Counted from the stretch's first letter, positions 9,319-18,499 are shown. The stretch: DNA of 64,000 bases from VAXT01 sp963698015 (GCA_963698015.1 OY969109.1:2852001-2916000), one strand, 5' to 3'. Notes: generated by a model from the letters alone, not told the origin. A program made the numbers and translations.

Positions 9319-10062
9319 TCAGGCCCGACGCATGACGAAAACGTAGGTCCGCAAGCCCACGACGACCTTCAGCCGCTTGCCGGCCGCGCGCGCCGGTATC
9401 CGCCAGGCACAGCGCCCGATCGAGCGAAGAGCCTTCTTCGCGATCGTCGCCTTGCAGCGCGCGGAGCCGGGCTGAACGACCGCGAAGCGCTTTCCGGTCA
9501 CGGGTCTGGCAGGCGAGAACCGCACGACGAGCGGATGCAACCGGGTCTCGAATCGGAAGTACTCCGGGAACCCGGGCGCTTCGTCCTGCTGCGTCTCGTC
9601 GTAGGTCCCGGCGTCGAGCCGGAAGACCGGCCCCTTCCGGCTCAGCTGGCGGACGTCGAACCGAACGCTGAGTGAGCTCCCGCTCACGACTCCTGTCGCG
9701 GTCGAGCCGTACGGCACGAAGGCCGACCCGTCCCAGCGCTCCGCCCGGAACGAGCCGGTGTCGCGGCTCAGGACGAACCAGTAGTCGACGCCGTCGCCGC
9801 CGTGACCGGTCGTCCGCGAATCGTCCGAGTCGAGCAGGAGCGAGAAGCCGACGCCGCTCCCGAAGACGGCGGGCCCCGCGAAGCCGACCCGGACGGTGAC
9901 CGTCGACGGATCCTTCGACGTGGCGGTGACCGAGACGATGTCGGGAATGCCGGTCACATCTCCGGCGGGATCCGTGAAGGTGGCCGTGTTCCCAGCACCT
10001 GCGGACTGAGCGAGCACGAGCGTGAGCAGCGCGAGCAGTGAGATGCGAATGTATTGCGACAT
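9319..10062 (-). CDS. Secreted protein of unknown function
   Basis: 247 residues with a signal peptide (ISLLALLTLVLAQSAGAG). The mature part begins NTATFTDPAGDVTGIPDIVSVTATSKDPSTVTVRVGF and continues SLLLDSDDSRTTGHGGDGVDYWFVL, the all-beta layout seen in DOMON-like or bacterial exported sugar-binding domains. A basic region (KRFAVVQPGSARCKATIAKK...) follows, with two Cys that could form a disulphide. The ATG at 10062 lies inside a repeat that also faces the divergent MarR-type gene, so the two are probably co-regulated. Confidence 0.7.
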   Translation of the reverse strand: MSQYIRISLLALLTLVLAQSAGAGNTATFTDPAGDVTGIPDIVSVTATSKDPSTVTVRVGFAGPAVFGSGVGFSLLLDSDDSRTTGHGGDGVDYWFVLSRDTGSFRAERWDGSAFVPYGSTATGVVSGSSLSVRFDVRQLSRKGPVFRLDAGTYDETQQDEAPGFPEYFRFETRLHPLVVRFSPARPVTGKRFAVVQPGSARCKATIAKKALRSIGRCAWRIPARAAGKRLKVVVGLRTYVFVMRRA

Positions 10063-10091
10063 AGCACTAGTATCTGCGATATCGCACTACT
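10054..10091. promoter_or_regulatory. Putative MarR operator between divergent genes
   Basis: Two direct copies of an 18-mer (10054-10071 and 10074-10091) match at 14 of 18 positions and start 20 bp apart, two helical turns. The second contains the perfect palindrome TGCGATATCGCA (10075-10086); the first covers the start codon of the secreted-protein gene. A GATACT hexamer for the minus gene lies between them. Binding of the adjacent MarR-type protein here is an inference from position. Confidence 0.55.
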
Positions 10092-10116
10092 TCGCGACGG
10101 CATACGATCACGCACG

Positions 10117-10560
10117 ATGGCCGAGCCTCCCATGGACCTTGACCTCCTCCTCGAGGTCGTGCTCGTCTCCCACTTCACGCAGGAGCTCGTTCGCAGCGAA
10201 TTCGCGGCCGACGGCCTGGATCCGTACATGTTCGGCCTGCTCGTCCACGTGCACGAGCGGGGCACCATGACCCCCTCGCAGCTCGCCGAGGAGACACGGG
10301 TCACGAACACGACGATCCGCGACCAGGTGCAGAACCTCGTCGAGCGCGGCCTCCTGTCGAGGCGGCCGAACCCGGAGGACGCGCGCTCGTATCTCCTCAA
10401 GCTGACGGCGAAGGGCAAGCGCTTCCATGACCGCGGCTCCGTCGCGCACGATCGCGCGAAGAAGCGGCTCGAGAGCGAGCTGGGCAGGCCGCTCTCCGAG
10501 ATGCGGGCCGCCGTCGTGGAGCTTCGCCGCGCTGCCGCCAGGGCGCTCGACCACGCCTAG
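10117..10560 (+). CDS. MarR-family transcriptional regulator
   Basis: 147 residues from the ATG at 10117. Winged-helix core: MTPSQLAEETRVTNTTIRDQVQNLVERGLLSRRPNPEDARSYLLKLTAKG, the MarR recognition helix and wing, flanked by dimerisation helices (LLEVVLVSHFTQELV and RAKKRLESELGRPLSEMRAAVVELRRAAARAL). No cysteine is present, so a ligand-sensing rather than thiol-sensing mode is likely. Transcribed away from the secreted-protein gene; the intergenic repeats are probable autoregulatory sites. It ends overlapping the convergent tsaC stop. Confidence 0.85.
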   Translation: MAEPPMDLDLLLEVVLVSHFTQELVRSEFAADGLDPYMFGLLVHVHERGTMTPSQLAEETRVTNTTIRDQVQNLVERGLLSRRPNPEDARSYLLKLTAKGKRFHDRGSVAHDRAKKRLESELGRPLSEMRAAVVELRRAAARALDHA

Positions 10561-11159
10561 CCCAGGCGGGCGAGCACCTCCTCGGCCGGCACGGCACCTT
10601 CGCGGAGGATCGTCGGCACCGGGCCGGTGAGGTCGACGACCGTCGAGGGGACCCCCGGTAGCTCACCGCCGTCGACGAGGACGGCCTGCTCGCGAATCTC
10701 CTCCGGCACCTCGTCGAGCCGCCGGGGATCGGGGCCGCCGTGCAGGTTCGCACTCGTCGCGGCAACAGCGCCGGCTCGGGTGACGATCCGTCGCGCCGCG
10801 CCTCGGAGCTCCGGCACGCGCACGCCGATCGTGTCCGGGCGGGATCCTGCGAGCAGCGGGAAGCGGTGCTCGGGATTCGGGAGGATCAGCGTCAGCCGCC
10901 CAGGGAGCAGGCTGCGCACGGGCGCTTCCGGCAGCTCGGGCACGAGCTCGAGCAGGATGTCGATCTCGGAGGCGAGGAGCGCGATCGGCTGATCCGGCCC
11001 GCGGTCCTTCAGGCGCGACAGCGACTCGGGCGCGAGCGGCGTCGTGCACAGGCCGTAGACCGTGTCCGTCGGCAGGACGACCGGCCGGCCCTCGCCGATC
11101 GCTTCGACGGCCTCTTCAACGAGGCGCTCGTCCGTCGACCACTCGCTCACGTTCCGCAA
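10557..11159 (-). CDS. tsaC: Threonylcarbamoyl-AMP synthase (Sua5/YrdC/YwlC)
   Basis: Makes threonylcarbamoyl-AMP for t6A37 modification of ANN-decoding tRNAs. 200 residues with the YrdC signature: GRPVVLPTDTVYGLCTTPLAPESLSRLKDRGPDQPIALL, then LLPGRLTLIL, GVRVPELRGAARRIVTRAGAVAATSANLHGGPDP, and VDGGELPGVPSTVVDLTGPVPTILREGAV. It starts within the last 44 nt of prmC; a GTG at 11150 is a second possible start. prfA-prmC-tsaC is a common bacterial translation-quality cluster. Confidence 0.93.
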   Translation of the reverse strand: MRNVSEWSTDERLVEEAVEAIGEGRPVVLPTDTVYGLCTTPLAPESLSRLKDRGPDQPIALLASEIDILLELVPELPEAPVRSLLPGRLTLILPNPEHRFPLLAGSRPDTIGVRVPELRGAARRIVTRAGAVAATSANLHGGPDPRRLDEVPEEIREQAVLVDGGELPGVPSTVVDLTGPVPTILREGAVPAEEVLARLG

Positions 11160-11940
11160 GATCTTTCCCGATCGTGACCTCCTCGTAGCCGAGCCCGCGA
11201 AGGCGGCCGGCCACGGCTCCCGCTTTCCCGTCGGCCACCTCGAAGGCCAGCGAGCCGCCGGAAACGAGGCGGGACAGCGCCTGCTCGGCGATCGCCTCGG
11301 TCGCGCCGGACTCGATCAGCGCGGCGCGCGGCTCGTGCTCGGCGACCTCGGGCGGCAGCGCCTGGACGTCTTCGAGCGCCACGTACGGCGGGTTGGAGAC
11401 GACGAGGTCGAAAGGCCCTTCGAGGCCTGCGAACAGCTCCCCCTCGACGAGCCCCACCGACAGGCCGGTTCGGGCCGCGTTCTCCGCGGCCACCCCCAAC
11501 GCATCGGGCGACGAGTCCGTTCCGGTGACCCGAGCGCCCGGATGCTCGTCCGCGATCGCCAGCGCGATCGCGCCCGACCCCACTCCGATGTCCAGCACCC
11601 GCGGCTCGGCCAGAGGCGCGATCAGCTCGAGGCAGCGCTCGACGAGCACCTCGGTCTCCGGGCGCGGGACGAGGACGCGGGGATCCACGGAGAGCGTCAC
11701 CCGCCGGAACCCCCACTCTCCGAGCACGTACGCGAGTGGCTCCCGCGCTGCGCGACGCGCGACGAGCTCGCGGAAGATGCGTTCGCGATCGGCGGGAGCC
11801 TCGTTCCCGTCGGCATAGAGCTCCGTCCGCGACACGCCGAGCGCGTGCGCGAGCAGCCACTCCGCGTCCACGCGCGGCGACGGCACCCCTGCACGGCTGA
11901 GCTCCCCGGTCCCGGCGACCAGGAGGTCGCGGACGGTCAC
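11116..11940 (-). CDS. prmC: Release factor glutamine N5-methyltransferase
   Basis: Methylates the Gln of the GGQ motif in RF1/RF2. 274 residues. N-terminal helical substrate-binding domain (VRDLLVAGTGELSRAGVPSPRVDAEWLLAHALG), then the SAM domain with VLDIGVGSGAIALAIA and the catalytic VVSNPPYVALEDV. Overlaps prfA upstream by 4 nt and tsaC downstream, in line with its substrate being the product of the neighbouring prfA. Confidence 0.95.
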   Translation of the reverse strand: MTVRDLLVAGTGELSRAGVPSPRVDAEWLLAHALGVSRTELYADGNEAPADRERIFRELVARRAAREPLAYVLGEWGFRRVTLSVDPRVLVPRPETEVLVERCLELIAPLAEPRVLDIGVGSGAIALAIADEHPGARVTGTDSSPDALGVAAENAARTGLSVGLVEGELFAGLEGPFDLVVSNPPYVALEDVQALPPEVAEHEPRAALIESGATEAIAEQALSRLVSGGSLAFEVADGKAGAVAGRLRGLGYEEVTIGKDLAERERVVDGRAPR

Positions 11941-12977
11941 TCCTCGAGCGCGCGCCGCTGGTCCTCGGAGATCAGCGCCTGGGTGAAGCCGTCGAGATCG
12001 CCGTCGAGGATCTGGTCGAGCCGGTGCTGCGTGAGCTTGATCCGGTGGTCGGTGACGCGGTTCTCGGCGTAGTTGTACGTGCGGATCTTCTCGGCGCGCT
12101 CACCTGAGCCGATCTGCGATCGCCGCGTCGCCTCCTGCTCCGCACGCTGCTTCTTCCGCTCCTCCTCGTACAACCGTGCGCGCAGAACACGCATGGCCTT
12201 CGCCTTGTTTTGGAGTTGCGATTTCTCGTCTTGCATCGACACGACGAGGTTGGTCGGCAGGTGCGTGATACGGACAGCCGAGTCGGTCGTGTTCACGCTC
12301 TGGCCGCCCGGGCCGGTCGAGCGGTAGACGTCGATCTTCAGGTCGTTTGGGTCGATCTCGATCTCGACCTCTTCCGCCTCGGGCATCACGGCGACGGTCG
12401 CGGTGGATGTGTGGACCCGCCCTTGCGACTCGGTGGCCGGGACCCGCTGCACGCGGTGCGTCCCGCCCTCCCATTTGAAGATCGAGTACGCGCCGTCGCC
12501 CTTGACGGCGAACGTGACCTCTTTGAACCCGCCGCCGTCGTTCGGGCTCGACGAGAGGACCTCGGTCTTGTATCCACGACGCTCCGCGTAGCGCGCGAGC
12601 ATCCGGTAGATGTCGCCGGCCCAGAGCGCCGCCTCGTCACCGCCCGCAGCCTGGCGAACCTCGACGAGGACGTCCTTCGCGTCGGCCGGGTCCGACTCGA
12701 CGAGGGCGAGCCTCAACTCCTCCTCGAGCGCGGTCATCCGCTCCTCGAGCTCCGGGACGAGCTCGCGCAGGTCGCCGTCATCGCGGGCCGCGTCGAGGTC
12801 GTCCTGAACCTCGCGCCACTCCAGGGCCAGCTTGTGCGCCGCCTCGAGCTCCTTCAGGCGCCGCCCGACCTCCGCCGCCTCGCGGTGGTCGTTGTAGACC
12901 GCAGGGTCGGACAGGCGCTCCTGGGTCTCCCCGTAGGAGCGCTCGACCTCCTCGACCAGGTCCTCGATCACGCTCAT
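11937..12977 (-). CDS. prfA: Peptide chain release factor 1
   Basis: Decodes UAA/UAG and triggers peptide release. 346 residues. The tripeptide discriminator PAT is in HRVQRVPATESQGRVHTS, which identifies RF1 rather than RF2. The GGQ motif is in RSTGPGGQSVNTTDSAVRITH. The C-terminal NYAENRVTDHRIKLTQHRLDQILDGDLD is typical. First gene of the prfA-prmC-tsaC operon. Confidence 0.97.
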   Translation of the reverse strand: MSVIEDLVEEVERSYGETQERLSDPAVYNDHREAAEVGRRLKELEAAHKLALEWREVQDDLDAARDDGDLRELVPELEERMTALEEELRLALVESDPADAKDVLVEVRQAAGGDEAALWAGDIYRMLARYAERRGYKTEVLSSSPNDGGGFKEVTFAVKGDGAYSIFKWEGGTHRVQRVPATESQGRVHTSTATVAVMPEAEEVEIEIDPNDLKIDVYRSTGPGGQSVNTTDSAVRITHLPTNLVVSMQDEKSQLQNKAKAMRVLRARLYEEERKKQRAEQEATRRSQIGSGERAEKIRTYNYAENRVTDHRIKLTQHRLDQILDGDLDGFTQALISEDQRRALEE

Positions 12978-13085
12978 CGAGCGAAGGGTATCGAGTCCAG
13001 GGGCAGCCCCAAGCGCGGTCCCGGGATTGCCCCGAGGTGCGGCACGCGCGACCTGATTACCGTCGAGGCATGCGGAAAAGAGGAC

Positions 13086-13118
13086 TTGACCTCAATAGCG
13101 GATTTGCTATGATAGCAA
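13086..13118 (+). promoter_or_regulatory. Strong promoter with operator-like palindrome, probably leaderless
   Basis: TTGACC (13086-13091), a 16-nt spacer and TATGAT (13108-13113) form a near-consensus housekeeping promoter. The -10 box ends 7 nt before the ATG at 13121, so transcription should start at or within a base of the start codon. A perfect 7-1-7 palindrome, TTGCTATGATAGCAA (13104-13118), covers the -10 box, the expected position for a repressor operator. Confidence 0.7.
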
Positions 13119-13120
13119 GT

Positions 13121-13627
13121 ATGCGATATGCACTGATCATCCCAGTGGTCGCCCTCTCGATCGTGGTTGCAGGCTGTGGAGGACGCGAGGCGAAGGCCGT
13201 TCCACGAGTCGACGGTGAACGACTCGACGTGGCGAAGCAGACACTCGACGATGCGGGCCTCGGCTACGAGGTCATCGGAGGCGGCGCCTTTGGCGTCGTC
13301 GTCGAATCGCATTGGCAGGTCTGCGAGCAGCATCCGAAGGCGGGTCGGCGCGCGAGCTCGGTCGAGCTGGTCGTAGCCCGCTCGTGCCCACGAAGCTTCC
13401 CGCGCCGCGGTGTCCCGGACGTGGTCGGCCTGCGGCTCGATGCCGCAGAGCGAGAGCTTGGAAGACGCGGTCTCGAGTACTACGTTTTCGCCGAGGACAA
13501 AGTGATTATCCGCTCGAACTGGACTGTCTGCGACCAGTCCTCCGCTATGGGCGGCCGGGCGGACGAGGTCGAGGTAGAGCTCTACGTCGACCGCTTCTCC
13601 TGCGATCTGGAGGACGAGGATGGCTGA
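13121..13627 (+). CDS. PASTA-domain lipoprotein
   Basis: 168 residues from the ATG at 13121. Lipoprotein signal (MRYALIIPVVALSIVVAGCGG) with the lipobox VAGC. Two PASTA-like units follow: VPRVDGERLDVAKQTLDDAGL...VVESHWQVCEQHPKAG and VPDVVGLRLDAAERELGRRGL...IIRSNWTVCDQSSAMGG. Each carries a W-x-V-C motif, so a disulphide is possible. PASTA domains usually bind peptidoglycan or muropeptides. Its stop overlaps the next gene by 8 nt. Confidence 0.82.
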   Translation: MRYALIIPVVALSIVVAGCGGREAKAVPRVDGERLDVAKQTLDDAGLGYEVIGGGAFGVVVESHWQVCEQHPKAGRRASSVELVVARSCPRSFPRRGVPDVVGLRLDAAERELGRRGLEYYVFAEDKVIIRSNWTVCDQSSAMGGRADEVEVELYVDRFSCDLEDEDG

Positions 13628-16600
13628 GGGTCGTCGCGGAGCGGACGGCAATCTCGCTGTTGCCCTGATCGTCCACTACGGGCTCGGCTTGTTCTGGCTT
13701 TTCTTCCTGGCGGAACTCTTCGCTGAGGTCGGCAGTACCGTTGCCGGCGTCATCTGGGCCCTGTGTTCGGCGCCGCTCTGGATCGCCGACTCGGTGCGGA
13801 TGGTGCGGGCGAAGGACGACTTCGGCGCCGTCTGGAAGCAGACCTTCTTCTGGTGGCTGAAGACCTTCGTGGCGCCGCTCTTCCTCGTGATCGAGGTGAT
13901 CTCGCGCCCGCGGCCGGCGCCCGCGACTCAAAGGAGCTCGATACTCATGGCTGACTGGAACCCGCATCCGCCGACCTCGGAGCATGGGCCCACGGACGAT
14001 CTGGGGAAGAAGGTCGAGGACTTCGCGCGCCGCCTCGGCGCCCTCGAGACCGAGCTTGCAGACCTCCGCCGCGCTGTTTCGACGAGCGCCGAGAAGGCCG
14101 CCACGGCCACCCCGCCGCCGCCATCCTTCTTCCCTCCGCCGGCAGTCCCTCCGCCACCGGTCGTCCCGCCGCCGCCAGTCGTGCGCGAGCCGGCTCCGGC
14201 CGCAGCGCCGACGCCGCCCGTGGGATGGGCACCGAGCTCACCACCCGAGCGCCTGTTCCCACCGGCTCCTCCGCCCCCTCCGAAGGAGCCACCGTGGTGG
14301 AGCGGGCTCACCTTCGCGGACCTCTTCTCCGCGCAGGTGCTCGCCTGGGCAGGCGGCATCGTCACGCTTCTCGGCGTCGTCTTCTTCTTCGTGCTCGCGG
14401 TGAACCGTGGCTGGATCGGCCCGGTGGCACGAGTGAGCCTCGGCGCGATCGCGTCCGCGCTCCTCTTCTCTGCCGGCCTCATCGTGCGCCGCCGCTACGG
14501 CCACCTGTACTACTCGGCTTACGCCGCTGTGGGAGCCGGCATCGGCGGCGGCTACGCAACGCTGCTCGCCGCTCGCCTGCGTTACGACCTCGTCACCGAC
14601 TGGACGGCGCTGATCATCGCGGCGCTGATCGCGGCCGTCGGTACCGCGACGGCCCTCGCCTGGTCGTCGGAGTTCATCGCGGGCCTCGGGCTGATCGGCG
14701 CAACAATCGCGCCGGCCGCAGTCGGGCTGCAGAACGGCGAGCTCAGCGCAGCCGGAACCGGCTTTGCCGCACTCGTTTTCGCCGGCACCGCAATCGTCTC
14801 GGTGGGCAGACGCTGGCAGACGCTGCTCGCCGTCGGCGTGGCGGCTTCGCTGGCACAGGGAGCGATCCTGATCGCGCAGTCCGAGCCCACGGAATGGGAC
14901 GTCGTTGCGGTGAGCGCCGTCTTGTGGTTGCTCTACGTGGGGGCCGCGATCGCGCTCCAACTTCGAATCGAGTCGCCGAACCTCGCGTCGCTGCCCGCAT
15001 CTCTGACGCTCGTGAGCGCTCTCTTTGCCGGCGGAGGCGTCGTCGCCGCATTCGCCGGAACCGACGAGGGCTGGGTGCTGCTCGGCGTCGCAGCGGTCTA
15101 CGGCGGGCTCGCGGCGCTGTTGTTCCCGAGACGGCTCGATCGCGATCTCAGCGCACTCCTCGCAGCCGTCGGGCTTGCGATCGTCGCCTTTGCGCTCGCC
15201 GACCTCCTCTCAGGCCCGGCGCTGTCGATCGCCTGGGCCGCGGAAGCGGCGGTTCTCGCCTGGCTGGCCCGTCGAATCGACGAGATGCGTTACCAGGTGG
15301 CTTCGATCGCCTACCTCGCCGCCGCCCTTATCCACTCGATCTTCTTCGACGCGCCGGTGCGGCAGCTCTACGAGGCGAGCCAGCACCCTGCTCAGGGCGG
15401 GCTCGCCTTCGTCGGGTATGCCCTCGGCGGGGCGATCGTCGCCTTCTACTCCCGGCCGTGGGAGACCGAGCGCGTGTCCGCGGGGATCCTCGCGCCGCTC
15501 CAGCCCGCTCTCGACGCGTTCCGGTCGCATCAGCCGGTTTGGCGTGCCCTCGCAGGCTGGACGTCTGCGATAGCCGCCCTGTACGCCGGCTCGCTGGCCA
15601 TCCTCGGGCTCGCTGAGTGGGTTGCCGACGATGGTGTTCGCGCGGCCTTCGAGTGGGGCCATGTCGCCGTGATCGCAGTGTGGGGTGCCGTGGCCGTGAG
15701 CTTGCTCGTCTGGGCGAACCGCGCGTCGCTTCGCCAACTGCGCGCTGGGGCGCTGACCTTGTTCGGGGCGATTGCCGTTCAGTCGGCGTTCTACATCGCG
15801 CCGACCTTCGCCTCGGAGCCGCGCGGCGTGGCCTTCCTCGTCGCAGCCGCGGCACTCCTCGCCGGAGCGCTCCTCGAGCGCCGCGAGCCGTCGCACGAGC
15901 GCCCGGCTGACACGGACGTCCTTCCGGCGCTCGCGATCGCAGCGGCAGGACTCACGATCGCGGCCTTCGGCCTCGCCGACCTGATGTCCGGCGTTCCGCT
16001 CGCGCTCGCGTGGGCCGCCGGCGCAGCCGCACTCGCCTGGCTCGCCCAGAGGCTCCGCCAGGGCCGGTACGAGCTCGCCTCCTTCGCGTATCTCGCGACT
16101 GCGATCGTTCACGCGCTCGTCTACGACGCGCCGCTCACCCAGTTCTACGGGGCGAGCTCCCGACCCGCCGACGGAGTCGTTGCCTTCGTCGGCGTGGCGC
16201 TAGCCGGTGCCGTCGTCGCCTACCTCTGCCGTCCCTGGGTTGCGAGCCTGCAACCGCCGGCCTTGGCCGGGCTCGACCAGATGCTCGAGACGTTTCGGGC
16301 CCGTCAGGACGTTTGGCGCTCCATCGTCGGGTGGACGGCCGCTCTCGCCGCGCTGTACGCCGCCTCACTCGGCGTCCTCGGCTTCGCAGAGTGGTCGGCG
16401 AGCGGACCGGTGCAGGAGGTGTTCGAGTGGGCTCACGTCGCGGTCCTCGTGCTCTGGAGCGTCGTGGCGCTCGCTGTGCTTTCCGCGGGCCACCGCTGGT
16501 CCCTGCGCGAGCTCCGTACCGGCGGGCTCGTATGGTTGGGCGTGACCCTCGCCCAGGCGCTGGGTTACGGCAGCTCGTTCGACCCCATCCCGCGCGACGT

Positions 16601-17591
16601 CGGGTTCCTTGTCGTCGCTGCCGCGCTTTTGATCGGCTGCCTCATCGATCGGCTCCAACGAGCCGACCGGAGCGTCTTCCCCGTGATCGCCGTCTACACC
16701 CTCTTCAGCCTTGGGCTCGCCGTCGGCGCTGCCGGCGACTTGGTCGACGGAAGCTACGCGCGCGGCGCGGTCGACCTAGGCATCGTCGGGCTCTACTGCG
16801 TGATCGCGGCGCTGGTCTTCCGGCGCGACCGCGATCTCTCAACGCTGCTCTGGGCGCCGGCGCTGCTCATCGCGATCGGGGCGACGAACCTGTTGCTCTC
16901 CGGCACGTTGCTGGTACTGGCCTGGGCGGCGATCTCGTTCGCCGCCGTCGCCGTCGCCGACCGATCGGGCGAGGTGCGCCTGCAGGTGGCCTCGTTCGCG
17001 TATCTCGTGCTCGCCGCCGCGCACGCGCTCGTGGTCGAGGGACCTCCCCGCGACTTCCTGGAGTCGAACAGCTCTCCCGAAGAAGGCGTCCTCAGCATCC
17101 TCTTCGCCGCGCTCGCGAGCGCAGCCTTCGCCTGGTATTGCAGTCGGACTGCGGATCGGCGGACTGACGAGGGTCAGGGTTTTCGCGCGGAACTCGTTCG
17201 GCGCGAGCCGCTGTGGAAGCGCATGTCGATCGCCGCGACAGCCGTTCTTCTCATGTATGCGGCTTCACTGGCGATCCTGGGCCTGGCCGAGGAGCTCGGA
17301 GGCGGCTCGGTGGCAGCGAGGTTCCATGCCGGCCACTCCGGTGTGAGCGCAATGTGGGGCATCGTAGGACTGGTCGCCCTCTATCTCGGGCTACGGAGGC
17401 GCATCGTCTGGCTCCAGGCGATCGGCTTCGGCCTGTTCGCTGTCAGCCTGGCGAAGATCTTCCTCTACGACCTCAGATTCCTAAGCTCGGTCACCCGTGC
17501 GCTCTCGTTCCTCGCGGTCGGCGCGGTGCTGCTCCTTGGCGGGTTCTTCGTTCAGCGATTGGGCGCGGAGCGCGACACGAAGCCGGCCTAG
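13620..17591 (+). CDS. Giant DUF2339-type membrane protein
   Basis: 1323 residues. The first 109 (two membrane helices, HYGLGLFWLFFLAELFAEVG and TVAGVIWALCSAPLWIADSV) precede an internal in-frame ATG at 13947, which has AAAGGAG about 9 nt upstream. From there a coiled coil (DDLGKKVEDFARRLGALETELADLRRAV) and a long Pro-rich linker lead into more than 25 hydrophobic helices, the DUF2339 architecture. Three long segments recur (…VWRALAGWTSAIAALYAGSLAILGLAEW… in related forms near residues 640, 905 and 1205). Function unknown. Either one fused protein or two overlapping products are made. Confidence 0.8.
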   Translation: MAEGRRGADGNLAVALIVHYGLGLFWLFFLAELFAEVGSTVAGVIWALCSAPLWIADSVRMVRAKDDFGAVWKQTFFWWLKTFVAPLFLVIEVISRPRPAPATQRSSILMADWNPHPPTSEHGPTDDLGKKVEDFARRLGALETELADLRRAVSTSAEKAATATPPPPSFFPPPAVPPPPVVPPPPVVREPAPAAAPTPPVGWAPSSPPERLFPPAPPPPPKEPPWWSGLTFADLFSAQVLAWAGGIVTLLGVVFFFVLAVNRGWIGPVARVSLGAIASALLFSAGLIVRRRYGHLYYSAYAAVGAGIGGGYATLLAARLRYDLVTDWTALIIAALIAAVGTATALAWSSEFIAGLGLIGATIAPAAVGLQNGELSAAGTGFAALVFAGTAIVSVGRRWQTLLAVGVAASLAQGAILIAQSEPTEWDVVAVSAVLWLLYVGAAIALQLRIESPNLASLPASLTLVSALFAGGGVVAAFAGTDEGWVLLGVAAVYGGLAALLFPRRLDRDLSALLAAVGLAIVAFALADLLSGPALSIAWAAEAAVLAWLARRIDEMRYQVASIAYLAAALIHSIFFDAPVRQLYEASQHPAQGGLAFVGYALGGAIVAFYSRPWETERVSAGILAPLQPALDAFRSHQPVWRALAGWTSAIAALYAGSLAILGLAEWVADDGVRAAFEWGHVAVIAVWGAVAVSLLVWANRASLRQLRAGALTLFGAIAVQSAFYIAPTFASEPRGVAFLVAAAALLAGALLERREPSHERPADTDVLPALAIAAAGLTIAAFGLADLMSGVPLALAWAAGAAALAWLAQRLRQGRYELASFAYLATAIVHALVYDAPLTQFYGASSRPADGVVAFVGVALAGAVVAYLCRPWVASLQPPALAGLDQMLETFRARQDVWRSIVGWTAALAALYAASLGVLGFAEWSASGPVQEVFEWAHVAVLVLWSVVALAVLSAGHRWSLRELRTGGLVWLGVTLAQALGYGSSFDPIPRDVGFLVVAAALLIGCLIDRLQRADRSVFPVIAVYTLFSLGLAVGAAGDLVDGSYARGAVDLGIVGLYCVIAALVFRRDRDLSTLLWAPALLIAIGATNLLLSGTLLVLAWAAISFAAVAVADRSGEVRLQVASFAYLVLAAAHALVVEGPPRDFLESNSSPEEGVLSILFAALASAAFAWYCSRTADRRTDEGQGFRAELVRREPLWKRMSIAATAVLLMYAASLAILGLAEELGGGSVAARFHAGHSGVSAMWGIVGLVALYLGLRRRIVWLQAIGFGLFAVSLAKIFLYDLRFLSSVTRALSFLAVGAVLLLGGFFVQRLGAERDTKPA

Positions 17592-18499
17592 GCCATTACT
17601 TCGACCTTGCGCTCATCCGGAGTGATGCGGCCCTCGACGTGGAGGACCTCCTTGAGCGCGCGGATCGAGACTTCGAGCTGGTCGAGCGTCGGTTGCCGGG
17701 TCGTCAGCCGCTGGAGCCACAGCCCCGGCGCGAGGAGGGTCATGAGCACGCGGTTCTCGGTGTGCCTGCCCGCGAAGCGGATCAGCTCGTAGGCGAGCCC
17801 CGCGATCAGAGGCAGGAGCAGGATCCGGCTCGCGATCAGCCACGGCAGCGGCGGCCGGCCGAGGAAGGCGAACACGAAGATCGCGATCACCATCACCCAG
17901 AGCAGGAACGCGGTGCCGCAGCGCGGGTGGATCAGGCTGAAACGCTGCACGCGCTCGGGCACGAGCTCCTCTCCGGCCTCGTAGGCGTTGATCACCTTGT
18001 GCTCGGCGGCGTGGTACTCGAAGACGCGCCTCAGGTCGGGCAGCAGCGAGATGATCAGCAGGTAGAGGATGAAGATCGAGACCCGGATCAGGCCCTCGAC
18101 GATCACGAACCAGCCGGTCGTGTCGATGGGGAGCCAGTTCACGATCAGGGCGGGCGTGACCTTGAACAGCATGATCGCGAAACCGATCGCGATTGCGAAC
18201 GCGAAGATGATCGCGCCGCGGGAGAGCTCCGTCTCGACTTCCTGGCCTTCCTCCTGCGCCGCGTAGTTCGCAGAGATCGCGAGCGCGCGGAAGCCGATCG
18301 CGAGCGATTCGCCCAGCGCGATGATGCCGCGAACGATCGGCAGGCGGAAGAACCAGTGCCGCGCCATCACCGAGTGGATGGGGCGGTTGACCTCGGCGAT
18401 CTCCCCGTCCGGCTTGCGGACCGCGAGCGCCCAGGTCGAGGGTCCTCGCATCATCACGCCTTCGAGGACGGCCTGGCCGCCTATGGGCGCGTTACTCAC
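17588..18499 (-). CDS. DUF1385 membrane protein
   Basis: 303 residues from a GTG at 18499. The family signature APIGGQAVLEGVMMRGP opens the protein, and HAAEHKVINAYEAGEEL with HPRCGTAFLLWVMV follow; these conserved His and Glu residues hint at metal binding. Four to five membrane helices (IIFAFAIAIGFAIMLF, IRVSIFILYLLIISLL, LWVMVIAIFVFAFLG, ILLLPLIAGLAYELI). It lies just after rpmE; the rpmE-DUF1385-prfA order is common in Actinobacteria and Firmicutes. Biochemical role unknown. Confidence 0.85.
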   Translation of the reverse strand: MSNAPIGGQAVLEGVMMRGPSTWALAVRKPDGEIAEVNRPIHSVMARHWFFRLPIVRGIIALGESLAIGFRALAISANYAAQEEGQEVETELSRGAIIFAFAIAIGFAIMLFKVTPALIVNWLPIDTTGWFVIVEGLIRVSIFILYLLIISLLPDLRRVFEYHAAEHKVINAYEAGEELVPERVQRFSLIHPRCGTAFLLWVMVIAIFVFAFLGRPPLPWLIASRILLLPLIAGLAYELIRFAGRHTENRVLMTLLAPGLWLQRLTTRQPTLDQLEVSIRALKEVLHVEGRITPDERKVEVMA

